Counted from the stretch's first letter, positions 1 to 5,819 are shown. The stretch is DNA of 7,885 nt from Gallionella sp. (GCA_024654105.1 JANLID010000203.1:1-7885); one strand, 5' to 3'. Notes: a model not told the origin generated them from the sequence alone. Translations and numbers: made by a program.

Positions 1-11
1 GTGAGGGCTAA

Positions 12-806
12 GCTGCCGGTATCCTGGACAGCCTGCTGGACCGGCTGGCGACCTACAAGGAGAAAATCCAGGCTATCAAGAGCAAGATCAAATCCGCATT
101 GTTTTATCCGGTTTCCATCATCGTCGTGGCGTTCATCATCACCGCCGTGATCATGATTTTCGTTATTCCCGCATTTGAGGAATTATTTTCCAGTTTTGGC
201 GCGGATTTGCCAGGACCGACATTAGTCGTCATGGCCATCTCAAAAGTCTTCGTAACCTACTGGTGGGCAATTTTTGGCGGGATCGGTGGCGGATTTTATA
301 CCTTCTTCTATTTCTGGAAGCGCAGTAGAAAAATGCAGGCGGTCATGGACCGATTACTGCTAAAGGTACCCATTTTCGGCGAACTGGTGCGCAAAGCCAG
401 CATCGCACGCTGGAGCCGTACGCTGGCCACCATGTTCGCGGCCGGCGTGCCGCTGGTCGAGGCTTTCGATTCGGTGGCAGGAGCGGCGGGCAATGCCGTG
501 TATTTCGACGCCACAAAATATATCCAGCGCGAAGTCACCACCGGCAACAGCCTGACCGTCGCGATGCAGAATACCGAAGTATTCCCGAGCATGGTGCTGC
601 AAATGGTGGCGATCGGCGAAGAAGCCGGCTCGCTGGATTCCATGTTGAGCAAGGTGGCCGATTTCTATGAAGCTGAAGTCGACGACGCAGTGGAAGCGCT
701 GTCCAGCCTGATGGAACCGATCATCATGGTGGTGCTCGGCACATTGATCGGCGGCATGGTGATCGCGATGTACCTGCCGATCTTCAAGATGGGTCAGGTG
801 GTTTAA
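12..806 (+). CDS. pilC: Type IV pilus inner-membrane platform protein PilC (3' part; 5' end outside window, frame broken at the edge)
   Basis: PilC (GspF/T2SSF family) is the polytopic inner-membrane platform that couples the PilB/PilT ATPases to pilin assembly. The visible part holds the end of the first GspF domain (AGILDSLLDRLATYKEK, then ALFYP), a membrane segment coded around 111-176, another around 258-320, the complete second GspF domain (ARWSRTLATMFAAGVPLVEAF through GEEAGSLDSMLSKVADFYE) and a C-terminal membrane segment around 720-785. Loss of most of the first domain is due to the window edge. The frame is open from 12 to the TAA at 804-806, but an in-frame TAA lies at 9-11. By comparison with the second domain, that codon should be the Glu of the GE-AG motif. 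The TTG at 99 is an internal Leu (ALFYP), not a likely start. pilD follows, as usual for pilBCD clusters. The family call is sure; whether the gene is intact is not. Confidence 0.9.
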   Translation, partial: AAGILDSLLDRLATYKEKIQAIKSKIKSALFYPVSIIVVAFIITAVIMIFVIPAFEELFSSFGADLPGPTLVVMAISKVFVTYWWAIFGGIGGGFYTFFYFWKRSRKMQAVMDRLLLKVPIFGELVRKASIARWSRTLATMFAAGVPLVEAFDSVAGAAGNAVYFDATKYIQREVTTGNSLTVAMQNTEVFPSMVLQMVAIGEEAGSLDSMLSKVADFYEAEVDDAVEALSSLMEPIIMVVLGTLIGGMVIAMYLPIFKMGQVV

Positions 807-810
807 TGGC

Positions 811-930
811 AAGTGGAGAGTGGATCGGTGCTGCGCACCTCAGTGGACAGTGGGTCGGCGCTACGCGCCTCAATGTAAAACCCCCTTCCTTGCTTCGTTC
901 CCCCCACTTTCCACTTTCCACTCCCCACTT
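811..930. repeat. Repeat element between pilC and pilD: 30-bp tandem repeat inside inverted arms
   Basis: Two tandem 30-base units (812-841 and 842-871) differ at five positions. Each holds a small hairpin: GGTGC-TGC-GCACC at 827-839 and GGCGC-TAC-GCGCC at 857-869. Two of the differences (T829 to C859, A837 to G867) are the two sides of one base pair, so pairing is kept. The outer arms AAGTGGAGAGTGG (811-823) and CCACTCCCCACTT (918-930) are inverted with one mismatch, and the right side is a run of CCACTTT-like units. The element fills nearly all of the pilC-pilD gap. I do not recognise a named family. Confidence 0.7.
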
Positions 931-936
931 CCCAGT

Positions 937-1806
937 ATGAGCTTTCTGGAACTACTGCAAGCGGTCCCCGCCGCCTTTATCGGCGTGTGCCTGATCCTTG
1001 GCATGATGGTCGGCAGCTTCCTGAACGTCGTGATCTACCGCTTGCCGAAAATGATGGAGTTTGGCTGGCAACAACAATGCGCCGAACTGCGCGGCGAGGA
1101 ACCGGCGGCTGCCCCCACCTATAATCTCGTTGTTCCGCGTTCCGCCTGCCCGCATTGCAATCACGCCATCGGTGCGTGGGAAAACATTCCCATCGTCAGT
1201 TACCTGCTGTTGCGCGGCAAGTGCAAGGGCTGCGGCGCGGCCATCTCGCCGCGCTATCCGGCCATCGAAGCGATCAGCGGCCTGCTGTGCGGATTTGCGG
1301 CCTGGCACTTCGGCTTCGGCTGGGCGGCAGTTGGCGCGGTGCTGCTCATCTGGGCATTGCTGGCGCTCACGGCGATCGATTTCGACACGCAACTGCTGCC
1401 GGACGACATCACCCTGCCGCTGCTCTGGGCGGGCTTGCTGTTCAACCTGTCTGGTGTTTTTACCGATTTGCATAGTGCCGTGCTGGGCGCCCTATTCGGC
1501 TATCTCGCACTGTGGAGCGTGTATTGGCTGTTCAAGTTCACCACCGGCAAAGAAGGCATGGGCTACGGCGATTTCAAACTGCTCGCCGCGCTGGGCGCCT
1601 GGCTGGGCTGGCAAATGCTGCCGCTCATTATTCTACTGTCCTCGCTGGTGGGCGCGGTGATTGGTATCGCCTTGATGGTTGCGGCCAAACATGGTCGCAA
1701 CGTTCCCATTCCATTCGGCCCGTATCTGGCCGGCGGCGGGCTGATTGCGCTATTCTGGGGGCAGGCACTGACGCAAATTTATCTGCAACTACTCTCTGCT
1801 TCATGA
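937..1806 (+). CDS. pilD: Prepilin peptidase / N-methyltransferase PilD
   Basis: This integral inner-membrane aspartic protease cleaves the leader of type IV prepilins and type II pseudopilins after Gly and N-methylates the new first residue. Read from ATG 937 the protein has 289 residues, the normal family length. It begins with a membrane segment ending in GSFLNVVIYRLP, the conserved N-terminal motif. The cytoplasmic loop has the zinc tetracysteine pattern C71-x2-C74 and C96-x2-C99. The two catalytic aspartates are D148 (in AIDFD) and D212 (in GMGYGDFK), matching the known bilobed active site. Several hydrophobic segments follow to the C terminus. The frame is open back to a GTG at 820, but that would add 39 residues coded by repeat DNA, so 937 is preferred. 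The bases just before 937 are C-rich and show no Shine-Dalgarno sequence. The stop overlaps the coaE start (ATGA). Confidence 0.95.
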   Translation: MSFLELLQAVPAAFIGVCLILGMMVGSFLNVVIYRLPKMMEFGWQQQCAELRGEEPAAAPTYNLVVPRSACPHCNHAIGAWENIPIVSYLLLRGKCKGCGAAISPRYPAIEAISGLLCGFAAWHFGFGWAAVGAVLLIWALLALTAIDFDTQLLPDDITLPLLWAGLLFNLSGVFTDLHSAVLGALFGYLALWSVYWLFKFTTGKEGMGYGDFKLLAALGAWLGWQMLPLIILLSSLVGAVIGIALMVAAKHGRNVPIPFGPYLAGGGLIALFWGQALTQIYLQLLSAS

Positions 1807-2546
1807 TCCTTCGACAGGCCGCTTCGACAATCTCAGGACAGGCTGATAAAACTACTAGCCATTCGACCAGGTTGCCAGCCGAAAAACTTTTGGCCGGGCA
1901 CCCGAAAGACGACAGCCAAGTCGCCGGTTATCAGGGCAGGCAGCTGATTATCGGGCTCACCGGCGGGATCGGCAGCGGCAAAAGCACCGTTGCCGCGCTG
2001 TTTGCGGAACATGGCGCGGGAGTCATCGATACGGATGTCATCGCCCACCAGATGACACAGGCCGGTGGCGAGGCCATTGCGGCGATCCATGCCGCTTTCG
2101 GCGACGGCTACCTCACGGGTGACGGCGCTTTGGATCGCGCGAAGATGCGCGAGCTGATTTTTTCGGATGCTGCAGCCAAGCAGCGGCTGGAGCAGATTCT
2201 TCATCCGCTGATATTCGAACAGGCCAAAGTGCAGTTGCAGCAATTGCAGATGAAGTCCTATGTTATCGTCGTCGTGCCACTGTTGCCCGAAAGCCGCGCC
2301 TTCCGGCAACTGGTACAGCGTGTACTGGTGGTGGATTGCGACGAGGATTCCCAGATTGCGCGCGTTATCGGACGCAGCCGCATGACCGAAAATGAAGTAC
2401 GTGCCATCATCGCCCGGCAAACCCCGCGCGCCGAGCGGCTGCAACTGTCTGACGATGTCATCCGCAATGATGCCGGCCTGGACAAGCTGGCCGAACAAGT
2501 CGCCGTTATGCACGAACATTACCTGAAAACACAAAACAGTAATTGA
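1803..2546 (+). CDS. coaE: Dephospho-CoA kinase CoaE with a long N-terminal extension
   Basis: CoaE phosphorylates the ribose 3'-hydroxyl of dephospho-CoA with ATP, the last step of coenzyme A synthesis in the cytosol. The P-loop GLTGGIGSGKST lies at residues 51-62. It is followed by VIDTDVIAHQMT (substrate-site Asp region), LHPLI, a VVPLLPES segment where most homologues have PLLFE, and RVLVVDCDEDSQIARVIGRS, all in family order. From ATG 1803 the protein has 247 residues, about 40 more than Escherichia coli CoaE (206). The excess is all before the P-loop, where the family usually starts about 7-9 residues upstream. The first part of the extension is coded by repeat-like DNA (1808-1844). ATG 1803 overlaps the pilD stop by 4 bases, favouring coupled translation. 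TTG codons at 1872 and 1890, or GTC-rich sequence nearer the P-loop, give no better start. Family call sure; exact start less so. Confidence 0.93.
   Translation: MILRQAASTISGQADKTTSHSTRLPAEKLLAGHPKDDSQVAGYQGRQLIIGLTGGIGSGKSTVAALFAEHGAGVIDTDVIAHQMTQAGGEAIAAIHAAFGDGYLTGDGALDRAKMRELIFSDAAAKQRLEQILHPLIFEQAKVQLQQLQMKSYVIVVVPLLPESRAFRQLVQRVLVVDCDEDSQIARVIGRSRMTENEVRAIIARQTPRAERLQLSDDVIRNDAGLDKLAEQVAVMHEHYLKTQNSN
1808..1844. repeat. Repeat-like sequence at the start of coaE
   Basis: The segment begins CCTTCGACAGGC and ends CTCAGGACAGGCT, with a second TTCGACA in between. It resembles the dispersed intergenic repeat of the type CCTTCGACAGGCTCAGGAC that I know from many proteobacterial genomes, here interrupted by about 12 bases. 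It is read through as the N-terminal end of CoaE. No second copy lies in this window, so the assignment rests on memory of the family. Confidence 0.4.
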
Positions 2547-2603
2547 CGATACAAGGAAATCCCATATATCTTTCGCCACTGGAATTCATCTGACCAAACT
2601 GCC

Positions 2604-3365
2604 GTGATCGACTACGAATTTCCTCTCAATGAAAAAGTGCGCACTCTGCTGCGCCTGGAGGATTTGTTTGCGCGCATGACGCACTACACCGGGCTTGACC
2701 ATGAAATGGATCACCATGCCGCACTAACCACTCTATTCGAGATTCTTGAGGTGTCCTGCCGCGCCGATTTGAAGTCCGAACTGTTGCAGGAATTGGAACG
2801 CCAAAAACGGAATCTTTCCGCCCTGCATAACAACCCCGCAATTTCCGAAGACGCGCTGGATGCCATTCTTGCAAAAATTGACAAGGCATCCGCAGACATA
2901 CTCGCCATGCCCGGCAAAACCGGCCAGCATCTGCGCGAAAACGAATGGCTGATGGGCATCAAACAACGCACCTATATGCCGGGTGGCACATGTGAATTCG
3001 ACCTGCCTTCCTATCACTACTGGCAGAAACAGGGGGCTGATTCGCGACGTGAATATCTACAGATATGGCTGGCTCCGTTCCTGCCCTTGCGCACCGGCCT
3101 GGAAATCATCCTGCGCCTGCTGCGCGAAAGCGGCAAGGTGCTCCGTTTCACCGCACATCAAGGCGCTTTTCAGCAAATGCAGGGCGGGCGTGTCGCGCAG
3201 ATGCTGCGCGTCAGCCTGAGCAGCGATCTGGCGTGCATACCCGAAGTGGGCGCCAATAAATACGCCATTAACATCCGTTTTATTGCCGCCGACTATGCGG
3301 CAAAGACCACGCTGTTCGAGCAGGATACTCCCTTTGAACTGACCTTTTGCTGTCTCCCCTCATGA
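2604..3365 (+). CDS. zapD: Cell division protein ZapD (DUF1342 / YacF)
   Basis: ZapD is a cytosolic protein that binds the C-terminal tail of FtsZ and cross-links FtsZ filaments, stabilising the division ring. The 253-residue product is close to E. coli ZapD (247). The N-terminal signature YEFPLNEKVRTLLRLEDLF is diagnostic. The rest of the N-terminal half is a charged helical region, followed by the C-terminal beta-rich part, with PGGTCEFDLPSYHYW near residues 124-138. The start is a GTG at 2604; reading back in frame to the coaE stop at 2544-2546 gives no ATG. The only purine-rich site, AAGGA at 2553-2557, is about 46 bases away, so initiation is either leaderless-like or weak. The coaE-zapD-yacG order is the classical proteobacterial arrangement. 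The stop overlaps the yacG start by 4 bases. Confidence 0.93.
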   Translation: MIDYEFPLNEKVRTLLRLEDLFARMTHYTGLDHEMDHHAALTTLFEILEVSCRADLKSELLQELERQKRNLSALHNNPAISEDALDAILAKIDKASADILAMPGKTGQHLRENEWLMGIKQRTYMPGGTCEFDLPSYHYWQKQGADSRREYLQIWLAPFLPLRTGLEIILRLLRESGKVLRFTAHQGAFQQMQGGRVAQMLRVSLSSDLACIPEVGANKYAINIRFIAADYAAKTTLFEQDTPFELTFCCLPS

Positions 3366-3556
3366 TGCAAAATAAAACGCCGCCAGTTGTGTCCTGCCCG
3401 CGTTGCGGCAAGGAAATGCAATGGGATGTGAACAACCGCTATCGCCCGTTTTGCAGCGAACGCTGCAAACTGATTGATCTGGGCAAGTGGGCGAATGAAG
3501 AATATCGCGTCGAACAACGCGAACAAGATCTATCCAAGCAGGATTACCAGGCCTGA
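3362..3556 (+). CDS. yacG: DNA gyrase inhibitor YacG (zinc-binding)
   Basis: YacG is a small zinc-finger protein that binds GyrB and inhibits the DNA binding of gyrase. The product has 64 residues, as in E. coli (65). The four zinc-ligand cysteines are C12, C15, C31 and C35 (CPRCGK and FCSERCKLIDLGKWANEEY), with the same spacing as the family. Two ATG codons lie in tandem (3362 and 3365). The first forms an ATGA overlap with the zapD stop and is chosen here. The C-terminal tail after the zinc core is acidic and short, as expected. The last 13 bases overlap the end of the convergent Nudix-ThiE gene on the other strand. Confidence 0.93.
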   Translation: MMQNKTPPVVSCPRCGKEMQWDVNNRYRPFCSERCKLIDLGKWANEEYRVEQREQDLSKQDYQA

Positions 3557-4503
3557 CGCAGCAAAGCAATGCCATGCGCGCCGTGCTGCCATGCCGTTAT
3601 CATATCGTCGCGGCATAGCCCGCCCAGCGCATACACCGGAATGGATGAACCCGCCGCGCTGACCGCGAAATTCTCCCAGCCCAGATGCGGCGTACCGGGA
3701 TGGGATAGTGTCGGCAGCACCGGACTCAGCAGCGCAAAATCGCAACCCAACGCCTCGGCACGGCGCAATTCCTCCGCGTTGTGGCAGGAGGCCGCGCACC
3801 AATTCACGGCTGGCCGCTCGTGCAATCCGGCAAGTTGCGCGGCCGTTAACTGCACACCGTCCGCCCCCACCTCCTGCGCCAACACAACATCACCGTTAAG
3901 CAGCACCCTCGCGCCATGCGTGTGAGCCAGCACCACCACACGCCGCACCAATTCGCGCAACTCGTCGCGCGACAGATGTTTCTCGCGCAACTGCACCAGC
4001 CGCAACCCATTGCCCAGCGCGACCTCCAGCCGCCGCAAAAATTCTTCTGTGCCCAGTTCCGCGGTATTGCTGATGGCATACAGGGAAGGCAACTCCAGCG
4101 CGCGCAGGATGGGGGCGTTGGCAGGAAGAATGAGGGAAACGCCAATCTGCTCTCTCTCCCGCTTGCGGGAAGGGGAAGGTTGCCAAGCGAACTGCTGCCC
4201 CTCGTGCGGATGCATCTCGCCGCGCCATTCCGTCACACGAAAGAAATTCAGCCGCACCGTCGCGTGAGGATAGGTGAACACGCGAGTAATCCACGGATAC
4301 GCGGTCTCGACCTCGATACCCAACTCCTCGCGCAACTCGCGCACCAACGCATGGTAAGGCGTTTCGCCCTGCTCGATCTTGCCACCGGGGAACTCCCAGT
4401 AGCCGGCCCAGATTTTGCCGGGAGGGCGTTGTGCGATGAGAAAGGAACCGTCGGGGCGCTGTAGCACGGCGGCGGAGACTTCGACGATTTTTTGTGTATT
4501 CAT
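3544..4503 (-). CDS. Nudix hydrolase (MutT-like) fused to a thiamine-phosphate-synthase-like domain
   Basis: This two-domain, 319-residue protein is a known fusion in Beta- and Gammaproteobacteria. Residues 1-105 form the Nudix domain, with a full Nudix box GX5EX7REUXEEXGU at G41-I63 (G41, E47, R55, E56, E59, E60). The start KIVEVSAAVL and RPPGKIWAGYWEFPGGK resemble MutT, which hydrolyses 8-oxo-dGTP. Residues about 138-319 form a ThiE/TenI-type TIM barrel: LYAISN, QLREK (171-175), LLNGDVVLAQEVGADGVQL, SPVLPTLSHPG, LGW and PVYALGG. The usual ThiE NDR and GQxD motifs are altered, so synthase activity is uncertain. The linker (about 108-120, PSPSRKRERE) is charged and coded by a palindromic repeat. 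Start ATG is at 4501-4503, next to a REP palindrome. The gene faces yacG and ends inside it by 13 bases. Domain calls are firm; substrates are inferred from the family. Confidence 0.9.
   Translation of the reverse strand: MNTQKIVEVSAAVLQRPDGSFLIAQRPPGKIWAGYWEFPGGKIEQGETPYHALVRELREELGIEVETAYPWITRVFTYPHATVRLNFFRVTEWRGEMHPHEGQQFAWQPSPSRKREREQIGVSLILPANAPILRALELPSLYAISNTAELGTEEFLRRLEVALGNGLRLVQLREKHLSRDELRELVRRVVVLAHTHGARVLLNGDVVLAQEVGADGVQLTAAQLAGLHERPAVNWCAASCHNAEELRRAEALGCDFALLSPVLPTLSHPGTPHLGWENFAVSAAGSSIPVYALGGLCRDDMITAWQHGAHGIALLRQAW
4151..4176. repeat. Palindromic repeat inside the Nudix-ThiE linker
   Basis: The core CCCGC-TT-GCGGG (4158-4169) is a perfect 5-bp hairpin, extended by pyrimidine- and purine-rich flanks (TCTCTCT left, AAGGGGA right) that pair imperfectly. 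It resembles the widespread intergenic palindrome of the type CTCTCCCGCTTGCGGGAGAG. Its length keeps the reading frame and it codes the arginine- and glutamate-rich linker around residues 110-118. Confidence 0.5.
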
Positions 4504-4506
4504 AGG

Positions 4507-4528
4507 GTAGGGTGCATTCCATGCACCA
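4507..4528. repeat. REP palindrome, downstream side of the RAYT gene
   Basis: The hairpin GGTGCAT-TCC-ATGCACC (4511-4527) is preceded by GTAG. The same sequence recurs as the paired elements at 5094-5156 and 5757-5819. It lies 3 bases before the RAYT stop codon at 4531-4533 and just upstream of the Nudix-ThiE start, so it sits in that gene's leader. Confidence 0.75.
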
Positions 4529-4530
4529 TG

Positions 4531-5073
4531 CTATTCACCAACACACTGCATATCGCTTACATCGCCCGCCCAATCTGGCGGATAAATCCCACGCTGCACA
4601 TGCTGGTGGAATGAGGAATACGGCCAATCTGCCACACGCGTAACATGGCCATGCTTGACCGGATTGAAATGAATGTAATCTACATGCCGCTGCAAATCCA
4701 GATCGTCGCGGATTTGATGCTCCCAAAATCGACGTTGCCAAACTGCCGACTCCTTGCGCAGTATTTTCGATTTGCTCAATGCCGCATCATGCTCAACCAG
4801 ATGCCCGCATTGTTTGCTTACCGCACGCTTGATGACTGCCCAACGTCTGGAAAAATCCGCATCACCCTCCGGCAAACGCCAGATGCAATGCAAATGCTCC
4901 GGCAACAACACCCATGCCACGATTGCAAACGGCAAGCTGGCACGCGCCGTTTCAATGCCGTTGCGCAAGGCATTGCGGAAGGGTTCATGGGTAAGAAATT
5001 GTCCTCGCCGAAAAGTATTCACCGTAAAGAAATACGTTCCACCCGGCACATTGGCGCGGCGATATTCGGGCAT
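4531..5073 (-). CDS. REP-associated tyrosine transposase (RAYT, Y1 transposase family)
   Basis: RAYTs are single-copy, domesticated relatives of IS200/IS605 transposases (PF01797). They bind and cut single-stranded REP hairpins and are thought to spread REP sequences. The 180-residue product has the family opening YRRANVPGGTYFFTVNTFRR, the metal-binding HUH motif as H60-L-H62 in LLPEHLHCIW, and the catalytic tyrosine Y133 in HVDYIHFNPVKHG. It also has WQRRFWEH and the C-terminal RGIYPPDWAGD. The start is set at ATG 5073: GGAGGG (complement of 5081-5086) lies 7 bases upstream, better than the TTG one codon earlier. REP hairpins border both ends (4507-4528 and 5094-5156), as expected for a RAYT and its cognate REPs. 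All catalytic residues are present, so it is probably functional. Confidence 0.92.
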   Translation of the reverse strand: MPEYRRANVPGGTYFFTVNTFRRGQFLTHEPFRNALRNGIETARASLPFAIVAWVLLPEHLHCIWRLPEGDADFSRRWAVIKRAVSKQCGHLVEHDAALSKSKILRKESAVWQRRFWEHQIRDDLDLQRHVDYIHFNPVKHGHVTRVADWPYSSFHQHVQRGIYPPDWAGDVSDMQCVGE

Positions 5074-5093
5074 CAATCATCCCTCCAAAATCC

Positions 5094-5156
5094 GTAGGGT
5101 GCATTTTATGCACCACGTTGGTTTGCATTTTGTTTGGTGCATGGAATGCACCCTAC
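5094..5156. repeat. Inverted REP pair (BIME-like) upstream of the RAYT gene
   Basis: GTAGGGTGCAT starts the element and ATGCACCCTAC ends it. There are two hairpins in opposite orientation: GGTGCAT-TTT-ATGCACC (5098-5114) and GGTGCAT-GGA-ATGCACC (5136-5152). They are separated by about 21 bases. This is the head-to-tail paired form typical of REP/BIME elements mobilised by RAYTs. Confidence 0.85.
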
Positions 5157-5185
5157 ACCTTTTAAGCCAGATCAACATCAACACC

Positions 5186-5240
5186 GCCGGGGGTAGCCCG
5201 GCAACTAGTCACTTTCTTTTGCTTCGCCAAAAAAAAGTAA
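5186..5240. repeat. Two adjacent hairpins, first copy (GCCGGG and GTCACTTTC types)
   Basis: GCCGGG (5186-5191) pairs with CCCGGC (5197-5202). Then GTCACTTTCTTTT pairs imperfectly with AAAAAAAAGTAAC around the loop GCTTCGCC. The same two hairpins follow the second REP pair at 5844-5900, where the second stem is perfect. Sequences of the type CTTTCTTTTGCTTCGCCAAA are familiar intergenic repeats of Beta- and Gammaproteobacteria. Confidence 0.6.
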
Positions 5241-5282
5241 CCCAAGAAAAGGCGACCCCGGTTTGCCGCCACTGCGGGGTTC

Positions 5283-5405
5283 CCTCGATCAACCGCAAGC
5301 GAGCGGGGCTGCGCAACTCGACTTGGCGGGGCGCACACCCCGTGCCCCGCTGCGGGACTCGAACAGTGCTCGCCTAAACCCCCGCCCGCTTGCGGTTGAT
5401 CGAGG
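5283..5405. repeat. Long, GC-rich structured inverted repeat
   Basis: The arm CCTCGATCAACCGCAAGCG (5283-5301) is perfectly complementary to 5387-5405. After one A-C mismatch the pairing goes on for 6 bp (5303-5308 with 5380-5385), giving 25 of 26 paired bases. The 71-base loop holds an inner pair GCGGGGC / GCCCCGC near 5328-5354. No credible protein is coded. It lies just beyond the AAGAAAAGGCGACCCCGG segment, which often accompanies such structures in proteobacterial intergenic DNA. Function unknown. Confidence 0.65.
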
Positions 5406-5448
5406 CGGCGCACAGGGGAAGAAAAACGAAGAACCAAAATCGGTAGTC

Positions 5449-5515
5449 GTAGGGTGGGCAACTTGTTGCCCACCAACTTTTGAACTGCCGCGTGGGCACG
5501 GGGTGTCCACCCTAC
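5449..5515. repeat. Second REP-like family, inverted pair (GTAGGGTGGGCA type)
   Basis: The ends GTAGGGTGG and CCACCCTAC are inverted. The left hairpin GGTGGGCAAC / GTTGCCCACC (5453-5474, 2-base loop) is perfect. The right hairpin GTGGGCAC / GTGTCCAC (5492-5510) has one G-U pair. It shares the GTAGGG border with the RAYT-associated REPs but has a different stem. Confidence 0.65.
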
Positions 5516-5521
5516 CGTGCT

Positions 5522-5739
5522 GCATCGCCCTCCGGCAAACGCCATATGCAATGCAGATATTCCGGCAACAACACCCGTGCCACGATTACAAACGGCAAGC
5601 TGGCCCGCGCCGTTTCGATGCCATCGCGCAAGACATTGCGGAAAGGTTCACGGGTAAGAAATTCACCGCGCCGAAAAGTATTTACCGTAAAGAAATATGT
5701 TCCGCCCGGCACATTGGCGCGGCGATATTCGGATATCAA
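5522..5739 (-). pseudogene. Truncated, inactivated RAYT copy (N-terminal third)
   Basis: The translation SEYRRANVPGGTYFFTV and onward to WRLPEGDA follows the intact RAYT at 4531-5073 closely over about 70 residues, then stops. The rest of the gene, including the catalytic tyrosine, is missing. The start ATG of the intact gene is ATA here, leaving only a TTG. The HUH motif H-L-H has become Y-L-H (LLPEYLHCIW). All three changes argue against activity. The upstream GGAGGG and REP pair are kept, so this is a decaying copy of the whole 5' end of the element. Confidence 0.85.
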
Positions 5740-5756
5740 TCATCCCTCCAAAATCC

Positions 5757-5819
5757 GTAGGGTGCATTTTATGCACCACGTTGGTTTGCCGTGTGTTTGG
5801 CGCATGGAATGCACCCTAC
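5757..5819. repeat. Inverted REP pair, second copy
   Basis: It has the same layout as 5094-5156: GGTGCAT-TTT-ATGCACC (5761-5777) and GGCGCAT-GGA-ATGCACC (5799-5815), bordered by GTAG and CTAC. The T to C change in the right hairpin turns a Watson-Crick pair into a mismatch on one strand or a wobble on the other. The spacer between the hairpins has drifted more than the stems. Confidence 0.85.

Noticed and set aside
820..936. Upstream GTG start for pilD
   Set aside because: It would add 39 residues coded by the tandem repeat and C-rich tract. ATG 937 gives the normal family length and N terminus.
3569..4464. Plus-strand frames opposite the Nudix-ThiE gene
   Set aside because: They are shadows of a gene with clear Nudix and ThiE motifs on the minus strand.
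5162..5551. Open reading frames on both strands across the inter-RAYT repeats
   Set aside because: The frames run through inverted repeats and REP hairpins, have low-complexity Arg/Pro/Gly-rich translations and resemble no family.
4507..5819. CRISPR-like repeats
   Set aside because: The repeated units are REP pairs at irregular spacing in both orientations, without equal spacers, and are tied to a RAYT gene.
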